From the NCBI GenBank assembly GCA_002360535.1, contig DEQR01000081.1:1-23542 (forward strand): 23,542 bases of DNA, read 5' to 3'. A program made the translations under genes and the position numbers. This stretch comes from Thiobacillus sp. UBA3361. Its GTDB lineage: Bacteria > Pseudomonadota > Gammaproteobacteria > Burkholderiales > Thiobacillaceae. Positions within the stretch are counted from its first letter, which is position 1; the number at the start of each line of letters is the position of its first letter. The notes below the pieces were generated by a model. That model did no database searches. It saw nothing but the letters and a program-made list of their open reading frames with translations, and was not told the DNA's origin. Shown one piece after another: positions 7,608 to 14,820 of this stretch.

Positions 7608-8731
7608 GCGTTTATTTCCTGACCGGCGGCACCGGCGCGGTGGGCAGCGCCATCGTCCCCATGCTTCTGGCCGAGCCTGACACCCACGTCCACCTGCTGC
7701 TGCGGGCCGATTCCGAGGCCGCCCTGGCCAAACGCCTGGATGGGCTGATGGACTTCTGGGGCTGGCGCGGCGATGCGGACAAGCAGGCCCGCGTCACGGC
7801 CCATCGGGGCGACGCCGCCCAGGCCCGCTTCGGGATGAATGAAGCCGCCTACGCCGACTTGGCCGCGCAATGCACCCACATCCTGCACAGCGCCGGCACG
7901 GTGCGCATGAACCTGACCCTGGAGGACGCGCGCCGTTCCTCCGTCGGCTCCGCCCAGCAGATCCTGGCCCTGGCGCGCCGGGCGGCTGAGGTGGGGCACC
8001 TGCGCAAGGTGGAATTCGTCAGCACCCTGGGGGTGGCCGGTAAGCGACCCGGCATCCTGCCGGAGGATTGGCAGGACAATGCCCCCGCCTTCCACAACAC
8101 CTACGAGCAGGCCAAGTTCGAGGCGGAGACCCTGATACGCAGCGTCATCGCCGACGAGGGACTGCCCATCACCGTTCACCGCCCCAGCATGGTCATCGGC
8201 GACGAGCGGGACGGCCGCATCATCCATTTCCAGATCTTTTATTACATCTGCGAATTCCTGTCCGGCCGCAAGACCCTGGGCCTGTTCCCGGACTTCGGCG
8301 ATGTGCGCCTGGACGTGATCCCGGTCAACTGGGTGGCCGAGGCCATCGTCGCCTCCAGCCGCTCGCCCGAGACCGGCGGGCGCATCTTCCATCTTTGCTC
8401 CGGCGCCCGGCAGGCCCCCCGGCTGGAAGAACTGAAGGACTGGGTCCGCCAGGCCTTCCGATCGCACGGTTTGGGCGTGCCGCCCGGCATCCGCCTGCCG
8501 CGCGGCTGGTTCGCCGCCCTGACCGGCCTGGCCACCCGCCTGGCACCGGAACAGCAGCGCAAGGCCCTGTCCACCCTGCCCATCTACCTGGACTACCTGG
8601 CCGACCAACAGGGTTTCGGCAATCCGGACTACACCACCTGGCTGGCCGGGCGGGGGCTGACCCTGCCCCAGGCGCGCGACTACCTGCCGCGCGTGTTCGA
8701 CTACTACCTGAACAGCAAGTACGCGCCCTGA
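7604..8731 (+). CDS. Thioester-reductase-like SDR (NAD-binding 4/fatty acyl reductase family)
   Basis: Predicted 375-residue extended short-chain dehydrogenase. The Rossmann motif TGGTGAVG at 7-14 and the catalytic YxxxK at Y167/K171, with VEFVSTLGVAG before it, match the thioester reductase domains of carboxylic acid reductases and nonribosomal peptide synthetases and the fatty acyl-CoA reductase (male-sterility) family. These reduce an acyl thioester to aldehyde or alcohol with NAD(P)H. Its ATG overlaps the acyl-CoA synthetase stop (ATGA at 7604-7607), so an activate-then-reduce pair is the natural reading. No carrier-protein domain or phosphopantetheine site is encoded between them. An alternative is an epimerase-like sugar enzyme; the overall pattern favours the reductase. 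Confidence 0.8.
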   Translation: MSVYFLTGGTGAVGSAIVPMLLAEPDTHVHLLLRADSEAALAKRLDGLMDFWGWRGDADKQARVTAHRGDAAQARFGMNEAAYADLAAQCTHILHSAGTVRMNLTLEDARRSSVGSAQQILALARRAAEVGHLRKVEFVSTLGVAGKRPGILPEDWQDNAPAFHNTYEQAKFEAETLIRSVIADEGLPITVHRPSMVIGDERDGRIIHFQIFYYICEFLSGRKTLGLFPDFGDVRLDVIPVNWVAEAIVASSRSPETGGRIFHLCSGARQAPRLEELKDWVRQAFRSHGLGVPPGIRLPRGWFAALTGLATRLAPEQQRKALSTLPIYLDYLADQQGFGNPDYTTWLAGRGLTLPQARDYLPRVFDYYLNSKYAP

Positions 8732-8758
8732 ACCGGACCGTACCGCTGGAGGCAAACC

Positions 8759-10414
8759 ATGACCGCTGAGCCCATCCCCGAGCTGGCCGACGACATCGTC
8801 CGGGAACTCCGCGACGCCATCGGTACCGAGCATGTCCTGACCTCGCCCGCCGACCTGGAGCGCTATTCCCGCTGCACCATCCCCTGGCAGCGCTATTGCG
8901 CCGCTGTAGTCTTTCCCGACAGCGCCGACCAGGTGGCCGAAGTGGTGCGCATCGCCGCCCGCCGCAAGATCCCCCTGTGGCCGTTCAGCGGCGGCATCAA
9001 CCAGGGCTACGGCGCCACTTTGGCCCCGGAGCATGGCGCCATCGTCATGCTGCTGACGCGCATGAACCGCATCCTGGAGGTCAACGAGAAGCTGGCCTAC
9101 GCGGTCATCGAACCGGGCGTCACCTACCGGCAGTTCAACGACCACCTCAAGGCCCATGGCCACAAGCTGTGGATCGACTGCACCGACGGCCCCACCAACG
9201 GCAGCGTCATCGGCAACGCCCTGGATCGCGGCATCGGCGAGACCCCCTACGGCGATCACTTCGGCAACCTGTGCGGACTTGAGGTGATCCTGCCCACCGG
9301 CGAAAAAATCCACACCGGCGGCCAACTCAGCGGGCTGAAGACCTGGCACGTCCACAAATGGGGGGTCGGGCCCTATCTGGAGGGCATGTTCACCCAGTCC
9401 AACTTCGGCATCGTCACCCGAGCCGGCGTCTGGCTGATGCCTCAGCCGGAGGCCTACAACTCCTTCGTGTACGAGGTCCACGATCCCGCTCACGTGCCGG
9501 CCGTGTTCGATGCTTTCCTGGAACTGGCGCTGAAAGGCGTGATCACGGCCAAGATGCACATGATCAATGACTTCGTCTCCATCACCCTGCTGACCCAGCG
9601 GGGCAAGGAACAGGTCAACCAGAAAGGCTGTCTGACCGAGACCGACCTGGCGCATCTGCGCCGCAAATACCGCATCGCGGAATGGAGCTGCGCCGGCGGC
9701 CTGTACGGCACCCGTGCACAGGTCAGGCACCAGCGCGCCCTGCTGCGCAAACACCTGGGCCGCTACGGCAAATTCACCTTCATCTCGGATGCCCGCGTCG
9801 GCTACCTGAAGCAGCTCATCGCCCTGGCCAAACGCGTTCCCCTGGTCCGCAAGATCGCCGAGGCAGCCCTGGGCACCACCCTCCATGTCATGGAATTCGC
9901 CCCGCACGTGCACGGTATCCTGCAAGGCATCCCCAGTGACCATTTCGTCAAGCACGCCTATTACCGCTACCGGGGCGAGCGCCCGGAACGAAACGCCGAC
10001 CCGGCGCGAGACCGCTGCGGCCTGACCTGGTTCGCCCCGATCCTGCCGTTCACCCAGGAAGAGGTCCTACCCTTCCTGGCGGCCAGCAAGCGGCTGTTCG
10101 CTTCCCAAGGTTTCGATTTCTATGTCGCCCAACTGCTGATGAACCCGCGCGCCATCATTTGCCTGATGGCCATCATCTATGACCGGGACGACCCCGAGGA
10201 ATTGGAACGCGCCGACCGTCTGTACAACGACCTCATCACCGAGATACAAGGCCGAGGCTACCAGCAGTACCGTGCCGGCCTGCGCGGCTGGCCGCGGGTG
10301 TTCGAGCAGGCGCCCGAACTGCTGGACGTGAATAACCGCATCAAGGCCGCATTGGACCCGGATGGCATCCTGGCGCCGGGACGTTACGGCATCGGCCACC
10401 TCCCCCAGCCATGA
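8759..10414 (+). CDS. FAD-linked oxidase of the 4-cresol dehydrogenase/vanillyl alcohol oxidase type
   Basis: Predicted 551-residue PCMH-fold flavoprotein. The FAD-binding half shows PFSGGINQGYG (75-85), RMNRILEVNEKLAYAVIEPG (about 101-120), GNALDRGIGETPYGDH (152-167) and MFTQSNFGIVTRAG. The C-terminus ends DPDGILAPGRYGIG, the classical family ending. Relatives (p-cresol methylhydroxylase flavosubunit, vanillyl-alcohol and eugenol oxidases) oxidise para-alkylphenols. The YYRYRG segment (401-406) occupies about the place of the flavin-linking tyrosine of p-cresol methylhydroxylase (Y402 candidate; inference). No cytochrome partner lies beside it. It has no signal peptide. The ATG at 8759 follows GGAGG, 27 bases after the SDR stop, so it completes the four-gene operon. 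Substrate unknown; operon context favours biosynthesis over aromatic catabolism. Confidence 0.85.
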   Translation: MTAEPIPELADDIVRELRDAIGTEHVLTSPADLERYSRCTIPWQRYCAAVVFPDSADQVAEVVRIAARRKIPLWPFSGGINQGYGATLAPEHGAIVMLLTRMNRILEVNEKLAYAVIEPGVTYRQFNDHLKAHGHKLWIDCTDGPTNGSVIGNALDRGIGETPYGDHFGNLCGLEVILPTGEKIHTGGQLSGLKTWHVHKWGVGPYLEGMFTQSNFGIVTRAGVWLMPQPEAYNSFVYEVHDPAHVPAVFDAFLELALKGVITAKMHMINDFVSITLLTQRGKEQVNQKGCLTETDLAHLRRKYRIAEWSCAGGLYGTRAQVRHQRALLRKHLGRYGKFTFISDARVGYLKQLIALAKRVPLVRKIAEAALGTTLHVMEFAPHVHGILQGIPSDHFVKHAYYRYRGERPERNADPARDRCGLTWFAPILPFTQEEVLPFLAASKRLFASQGFDFYVAQLLMNPRAIICLMAIIYDRDDPEELERADRLYNDLITEIQGRGYQQYRAGLRGWPRVFEQAPELLDVNNRIKAALDPDGILAPGRYGIGHLPQP

Positions 10415-10820
10415 GCCTGCCGAGACCGGGAAAGGGGCTATGCCGGTTTACCGCCAACACACGGCAAAGTTATGTCGAAAAGATTTACACGCCCCCAGTT
10501 AAAACCCACCGGTACCACCGCAACAGCATCACCATGACCTGCCGCTGTCCCGCTTCCACATGAGCCACACCCCAGGGTGGCAACACGGCGCCGGGGATGT
10601 ACGCCATCCGGAACAGCCGATCCTCCGCTCGCATCCGCCACGACTTATTGCACTCCCAATCATCCGGCACACTCCTCGGCGCATATGGCAACAAATGCTT
10701 ACGGAATGTCGATTTTTTTTACTGATACCCCACGCATTCCTGCCATCCACCATTCCAAACCCATCCGATTGACCATTATTATTTATGCAATTCAATGCGT
10801 TACGTAATTTTAGATCAACG
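10415..10820. other. Intergenic stretch before the sigma-54 promoter
   Basis: About 400 bases without a convincing gene. Short open frames here lack ribosome binding sites and recognisable protein sequence. An imperfect stem (GCCACACCC/GGGTGGC around 10562-10579) is not followed by a T tract, so no clear terminator for the upstream operon is visible. The 3' half is AT-richer than its surroundings, and TTACGTAA (10800-10807) is an 8-bp palindrome 13 bases upstream of the -24 box. Binding sites for a sigma-54 activator would be expected here, but none can be named. Confidence 0.5.
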
Positions 10821-10836
10821 TGGCACGGCTGTTGCT
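10821..10836 (+). promoter_or_regulatory. Sigma-54 (RpoN) -24/-12 promoter of the PEP-CTERM gene
   Basis: TGGCACG-GCTG-TTGCT matches the RpoN consensus TGGCACGNNNNTTGCW at every fixed position, with the exact ten bases between the GG and GC doublets. Transcription would begin near 10847, giving a leader of about 55 bases. It implies dependence on an enhancer-binding activator; PrsK/PrsR-type two-component systems are known to control PEP-CTERM genes in some betaproteobacteria, but none is in this window. Confidence 0.88.
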
Positions 10837-10890
10837 TAATGTCGTACAAGCTTCGCAACGGCGAGTGATCTTAGAGACTCTTCAAGAGGA

Positions 10891-10895
10891 AAGGA
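10891..10895 (+). promoter_or_regulatory. Ribosome binding site that fixes the PEP-CTERM gene start
   Basis: AAGGA lies six bases before the ATG at 10902. A TTG two codons upstream (10896) is in frame but would sit directly on this site, so the ATG is preferred. Confidence 0.7.
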
Positions 10896-10901
10896 TTGAA
10901 A

Positions 10902-11867
10902 ATGAAACTGCGTAAATCTGTTCTGGCCCTCGCCATCGCGGGCTTCGCATCGGGTGCCGCCCAGGCTGGTTGGATTGGTAACTTCCAGACTAGCAATGGT
11001 GTTAACACGCACGACGGGGTGCTTTTTAATGTTGATGGATTAGAACTGCTTTCTAATGGCTCTGCTGCTTTCTTTTGCGGTACGCCTGGCGGTTGCGTGG
11101 GGGGTGCTGCTTTTGGCGCACAAATCGATCCGGGTGCCACTGGCCAAATTGGTTTAGGTGACATCCTGACTACGGTATATCAAGGCATTGTCACTGCCTT
11201 TACTCCCTCTGTAGCCACACCAAATCTCTTGACCCCTAGCCAACTCGCTGGAACCTATCAGATAACGGTCGCTGCTACTTTCAATGAGATTGTCGTTTCC
11301 GGTGGTCCTATTCCAGGTGGCAGCACTGCTACTTTGCTGGCACTTTCAGGCGGGCGTATGAGCGTGTTCTTTGACGACGGGAGCATTCCCGGCGTTTTCG
11401 CAAACACCGCCGCCGGGACAGGATTTACTGATGGTCTGGTGATTGCAGATGCAACCATTGGGGGAGGGGTATCGTCTTACAACACCTTCCCAAGCCTAGG
11501 AGGTAGCAGTGGCTCCGCCAGCATTTTCGGACAGTTCGTGCCCGGTAGCGTTGCTCAAGGTGCGGATATGGGCAACCCTGTAGCCGGTGAGTTAGGTGAC
11601 ACTGTGGGTTTTATGCCTACCCAACCTGAATCATATGTAGCTAGCACAACCCTTCAATATGGGCTATTTACCCTTGGCAATACCGGGCATCAAACCAACA
11701 ATTTCTTCGACACCGCCAACGGATGGACCGCCATCGGCGTTATTTCGGCACAGACCGTGCGCGCCGACGCGAACAGCGATCTGGAGATCCCAGAGCCTGC
11801 TACCTTGGCCTTGGTGGGACTGGGTCTGGCCGGCCTCGGTATCGGCCTGCGCCGCCGCGCTGCCTAA
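10902..11867 (+). CDS. PEP-CTERM sorting-domain protein (exosortase substrate)
   Basis: Predicted 321-residue secreted protein. An N-terminal signal peptide (about residues 1-22, KLRKSVLALAIAG...AAQA) is followed by a Gly/Ser/Thr-rich body with just two cysteines (FFCGTPGGC). The C-terminus carries the full tripartite exosortase signal: PEP at 297-299, a hydrophobic helix (TLALVGLGLAGLGIGL) and the basic end RRRAA. Exosortase A would cleave at the motif and release or anchor the protein at the outer surface or matrix. Function of the body is unknown. It is monocistronic, between a sigma-54 promoter and a strong terminator. Much of the central part uses AT-ending codons, unlike the GC-rich neighbours, suggesting faster evolution or transfer. 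Confidence 0.92.
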   Translation: MKLRKSVLALAIAGFASGAAQAGWIGNFQTSNGVNTHDGVLFNVDGLELLSNGSAAFFCGTPGGCVGGAAFGAQIDPGATGQIGLGDILTTVYQGIVTAFTPSVATPNLLTPSQLAGTYQITVAATFNEIVVSGGPIPGGSTATLLALSGGRMSVFFDDGSIPGVFANTAAGTGFTDGLVIADATIGGGVSSYNTFPSLGGSSGSASIFGQFVPGSVAQGADMGNPVAGELGDTVGFMPTQPESYVASTTLQYGLFTLGNTGHQTNNFFDTANGWTAIGVISAQTVRADANSDLEIPEPATLALVGLGLAGLGIGLRRRAA

Positions 11868-11884
11868 GCAGGGCGCTAGTTGGG

Positions 11885-11911
11885 AAAAAGGGGCCGATTC
11901 GGCCCCTTTTT
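11885..11911 (+). terminator. Bidirectional rho-independent terminator after the PEP-CTERM gene
   Basis: AAAAA, then a perfect 7-bp stem (GGGGCCG/CGGCCCC, 11890-11906) with a three-base loop, then TTTTT. It lies about 20 bases past the stop codon and isolates the PEP-CTERM transcript. Confidence 0.92.
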
Positions 11912-11963
11912 CATTCATGGGGGATCGGCTGCGGTTTTTCCGGCGATTCGGTAATATCCCTGC

Positions 11964-12677
11964 ATGAAGACCGATCCCAGGGATTACCTCTATTCCACCC
12001 TCCTCATCGGGTTGATCCTGAGTCTCACCGCGGGACTGGTGTACAGCTTGCAGAATGTCCTGCTGGCATTGCTGGGTTCACTTTACGCCCCCATCGCCCT
12101 GCTGCTCCTGCTCCTGGCCGCCTATGGAGGTGCAACCGCCCTGGTGCTGGCCCTGCTGCACCGCCTTATGCCCCTGAATCCAGGCAGCTACCGCACCTCG
12201 CATGCTCAGTTCGCCCTATGGAAGGTCCAGCATGTGGTCGGGGAACTGGGTAGAGCGGCCCTCTCCCTTTTCTTCCCGGTGTTCGCCCGGCAGGTCTTCT
12301 ACGCACTGTTCGGCGCCCGCGTGGGTAAGAACGTGGCTGTGGGCGGCAAGATCGTGGACCCGCGGCTCACCGTGCTGGAGGACGGCTGCGTCATCGGCGA
12401 GGGCGCCATCGTCGCCTGCCACGCCATGGCCCGCGGGCGCTTCCTGCTCCGGGGGGTACGGGTGGGGCGCGGCGCCACCGTGGGTGGCGGGGCGATCCTC
12501 ATGCACGGGGTGACGATCGGCGCCGGGGCAGTGGTCCTGCCGGGCTCCTTGGTGATGGCCGACAGCGAAATCCCGGAGGGCGAAGTCTGGGGTGGTCTGC
12601 CTGCCGTGCGCATCAAGGGCGCCAAAAGGCATGGCGCGACCAAGAATCAGGAGGATGTGCCGGCGGAGGAGGTCTAG
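11964..12677 (+). CDS. Membrane-anchored hexapeptide-repeat (left-handed beta-helix) acyltransferase
   Basis: Predicted 237-residue protein. Two hydrophobic segments (about 11-35 and 40-66) are followed by a linker and, from about 115 to 215, a left-handed beta-helix of hexapeptide repeats (VGKNVAVGGKI, LEDGCVIGEGAIV, VGRGATVGGGAIL, IGAGAVVLPGSLV), closing with the typical W-G-x-P-A segment (VWGGLPAVRIKG). Such proteins are O- or N-acyltransferases using acetyl- or acyl-CoA; the histidine in MHGVTIG is a candidate general base. The membrane anchor suggests a lipid-linked or membrane-proximal substrate. The ATG at 11964 has no strong ribosome binding site. It follows a terminator, so it needs its own promoter in the 50 bases between, which is not obvious. 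Acceptor unknown. Confidence 0.78.
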   Translation: MKTDPRDYLYSTLLIGLILSLTAGLVYSLQNVLLALLGSLYAPIALLLLLLAAYGGATALVLALLHRLMPLNPGSYRTSHAQFALWKVQHVVGELGRAALSLFFPVFARQVFYALFGARVGKNVAVGGKIVDPRLTVLEDGCVIGEGAIVACHAMARGRFLLRGVRVGRGATVGGGAILMHGVTIGAGAVVLPGSLVMADSEIPEGEVWGGLPAVRIKGAKRHGATKNQEDVPAEEV

Positions 12678-12709
12678 GGCGTGTTCATACGGGCGTGTTC
12701 ATACGCCCG
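12677..12709. repeat. 14-bp tandem repeat merging into a hairpin between convergent genes
   Basis: GGGCGTGTTCATAC occurs twice head to tail (12677-12690 and 12691-12704). The second copy continues into GCCCG, making a 7-bp stem CGGGCGT/ACGCCCG (12690-12709) with a six-base loop. It sits between the convergent acyltransferase and glycosyltransferase genes; no T tract is present on either side. Confidence 0.75.
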
Positions 12710-12733
12710 AGCCTGGCTTTACCGAGGTATTTC

Positions 12734-13954
12734 TCAACCCCCGGCCCGACCGGCGGTGACATCCCGTAGGACATGGCTCAAGCTGCTCGCAGGCGTATAG
12801 TCGGCGATGGCCGCAGCCATATCCCGCGCCCGCTGCCGCACACCATGGTCGGTAAGCATACGTCCTACCGCAGCCCGTAGCCTTTCACCGTCGATCAGGT
12901 CGCTGCGCAGCGTCACGCCGACGCCTGCCTTCTCAACAAAGCGCATGCTCATGTGCTGGTCCATGTGGGCAGCGATGCCGATGAGGGGCTTGCCGGCGGT
13001 CAGGGCCTGGTAAACGGTCAGGCTGCCACCGTTACAGATCATGAGGTCCGCGCGTTCCATGATCCGATCGCCCGGTCCATAGTCCAGCAGGTGGGCATTG
13101 GACGGCGGCGCGGTTACCAACCCCTTGCCAGCGGTGGTTGCCACCACGTTGAGGGGAAGCTCTGCCAAGGCTTCGAGGACCCGTTCCAACAGCCCTGCCC
13201 GCCCCGAACTGCCCAGGGTGACATAGACCAAGGGCCGCTCCACGGATAGTTCCGTCCACCAGGCGGGCAACTCTACCGGGGGAGACCAGGCGATGGGGCC
13301 CAGGTAGGTGTGGCTGGAGGGCAATCCCTGGCTGGGCACCAGTTCGCAAGCATCGGCGTAGAGGGTTCGATCCCCATCGGTGTAGGCATGTAACCAATCC
13401 CAGCCCAGGGCAGGCAGGCGATAATCATGACGCACGCGGTTCAGCGGCAGGGAATGCCAGGCCGCAGCCAAGGGCCATACAAAATCGAATATGCGCTGGG
13501 CAAGTGGTATCCCCAGCCAGCGGTTCATGGGCAGTTCCGGCAACGGCGTGGCCCTTTCGGCATAGGGGCTCCAGTAGGCATTCGTGATGTTCAGATAGGG
13601 TATCCCGGCGACGCGGGCGCTGATGGCAAGTGACAGCCGGTGATCGCCTACCACTGCATCAGGCTGTACCGATTTCAGCAGCGCAAGGTCTTCACGCACA
13701 TAACCGCATAGGGTCTGGTAATCGTAGAGCGGGCAGCCCCGTGCTGCGGCCTTCAAGAAGACCTCGCTAGCCAAAGATCGGAGGGGGCGGATAGGAAAGG
13801 GCTGCTCCCCCACTACGGGCCGATACCGCGCATCGCAGGCCAGGAATACGTGAAAGGCGGCCGGATCCAAGCCTCGCGCCAATGCGAGCGGCCTGGCCAC
13901 ATGAGCCAGCGTGACCGTATCGGCAACGAACAGGACAGTGGGACGGGGGCTCAT
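12734..13954 (-). CDS. GT1/UGT-like glycosyltransferase
   Basis: Predicted 406-residue GT-B fold glycosyltransferase. The N-terminal half starts with a Rossmann strand (TVLFVADTVTLAHVARPLALARGL), and the C-terminal half carries the UGT/MGT-type donor-binding signature around 301-335: ICNGGSLTVYQALTAGKP...AAHMDQHM. The usual HGG of this motif is NGG here (N308). GT1 relatives transfer an NDP-sugar to small lipophilic acceptors (rhamnolipids, carotenoids, macrolides, sterols), which fits the lipid-like neighbourhood; donor and acceptor are unknown. No signal peptide or membrane segment. The start at 13954 lacks a clear ribosome binding site; 41 bases separate it from the LolA-like gene upstream, suggesting co-transcription. 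It converges on the hexapeptide acyltransferase gene. Confidence 0.85.
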   Translation of the reverse strand: MSPRPTVLFVADTVTLAHVARPLALARGLDPAAFHVFLACDARYRPVVGEQPFPIRPLRSLASEVFLKAAARGCPLYDYQTLCGYVREDLALLKSVQPDAVVGDHRLSLAISARVAGIPYLNITNAYWSPYAERATPLPELPMNRWLGIPLAQRIFDFVWPLAAAWHSLPLNRVRHDYRLPALGWDWLHAYTDGDRTLYADACELVPSQGLPSSHTYLGPIAWSPPVELPAWWTELSVERPLVYVTLGSSGRAGLLERVLEALAELPLNVVATTAGKGLVTAPPSNAHLLDYGPGDRIMERADLMICNGGSLTVYQALTAGKPLIGIAAHMDQHMSMRFVEKAGVGVTLRSDLIDGERLRAAVGRMLTDHGVRQRARDMAAAIADYTPASSLSHVLRDVTAGRAGG

Positions 13955-13995
13955 GGCGAGGCGACTGTGGTGCCAGCGTCAGGCCAGTCTGACGA

Positions 13996-14775
13996 CTATT
14001 GCAGCTTCTTGAGGTATTCCTTGGTGAACACCTTGTCCGGCAGGTCGCGCAGCTTCATGTTCTGGTAGTCGAGAAAGGAGCGCTCGCCCGCGCGCAAGGC
14101 GTCCTCCATGACCAACCGGGTCGGGCGGCGCTGGCCGGCCATGGTCTCGTAGCCTTCATAGCTGCAGGTCTTCATCAGCCGGTTGGACAGGGAATAGAAC
14201 TCCGCCTTGAGTGGCTGATAATTGGCCTTGTTCACCCACAGCAGCACGCGGCGGTAGGTGACACCCCGGTCCACGGCATTGAGTTCCAGTACGTAGTGCG
14301 CATGCCCGCCCACATTTTCGGTACGCAACAGACGGGGATTGTAGTCACCGCTGAAGTTGGCCCGCGCCAGATCGCCGTTGGCCACCTCGCCGGTCAGCCG
14401 CTGGGCCAATCCCAGCCGGATCGGTTGCGAGACGTTGGGCATGAACACCCACAGGTCGCGGTCCTTCATCAGCATGATCTGACCCCGCTCGGAAGCGGGT
14501 TCAAGTATCATCACCACCGTGTTTTCATTGCCTTTGGAGAGGACGCGGTATTTCCTTTTCTCTACGTAGTCGTCGGAAGCCAGGCTCTCGATGAAGACAT
14601 CGACCTGGAAACCTTCGGCAGGGAAGCGGATCTCGTCCGCCCTGGCCAGGATGCTTCTGGCAAAGGCATCCCCCTCTCCGGCATCCTCTGCCCAAACCGG
14701 TTGCCAGGCACATAAGGTGCAGAGAAAAAATGCCGATACAAGCTGGGATATGAGTGAATTCATCGAGGTCAACAT
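13996..14775 (-). CDS. LolA-like periplasmic carrier (outer membrane lipoprotein-sorting protein family)
   Basis: Predicted 259-residue exported protein. A signal peptide (about 1-30, LISQLVSAFFLCTLCAWQPVWA) precedes a domain with the hallmark segments of the COG2834-type family: KYRVLSKGNENTVV, MLMKDRDLWVFMPN, RLGLAQRLTGEVANGDLARANFSGDYNP, NYQPLKAEFYSLSNRLMKT and DLPDKVFTKEYLKKLQ. The fold is LolA/LppX-like, a half-barrel that shields acyl chains; these proteins usually neighbour MacB/LolD-type ABC or RND exporters. The start is set at 14775, with AGGAGG ten bases upstream; 14784 would sit one base from that site, and longer versions enter the divergent ATPase gene. Divergent from the ATPase and upstream of the glycosyltransferase, it is probably the periplasmic carrier of the export system (inference). 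Confidence 0.85.
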   Translation of the reverse strand: MLTSMNSLISQLVSAFFLCTLCAWQPVWAEDAGEGDAFARSILARADEIRFPAEGFQVDVFIESLASDDYVEKRKYRVLSKGNENTVVMILEPASERGQIMLMKDRDLWVFMPNVSQPIRLGLAQRLTGEVANGDLARANFSGDYNPRLLRTENVGGHAHYVLELNAVDRGVTYRRVLLWVNKANYQPLKAEFYSLSNRLMKTCSYEGYETMAGQRRPTRLVMEDALRAGERSFLDYQNMKLRDLPDKVFTKEYLKKLQ

Positions 14776-14784
14776 GCAAGCCAT

Positions 14785-14792
14785 CCCTCCTT
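14785..14792 (-). promoter_or_regulatory. Ribosome binding site deciding the LolA-like start
   Basis: AAGGAGGG on the minus strand. It is too close to the ATG at 14784 (AGGAGG one base away) but ten bases from the ATG at 14775, which favours the latter. Confidence 0.6.
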
Positions 14793-14820
14793 CGAACTGG
14801 CGGGTGCCGGGAGCCGGCGC

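Noticed and set aside
7547..9955. 802-codon open frame on the minus strand opposite the biosynthetic operon
   Set aside because: It lies antisense to three well-supported genes and its translation is Gly/Gln/Asp/Val-rich with no recognisable domain; such frames are expected opposite GC-ending codons.
10560..10772. Possible 70-codon gene between the flavoprotein and PEP-CTERM genes
   Set aside because: No ribosome binding site, no recognisable sequence, and overlapping frames of similar length in other phases.
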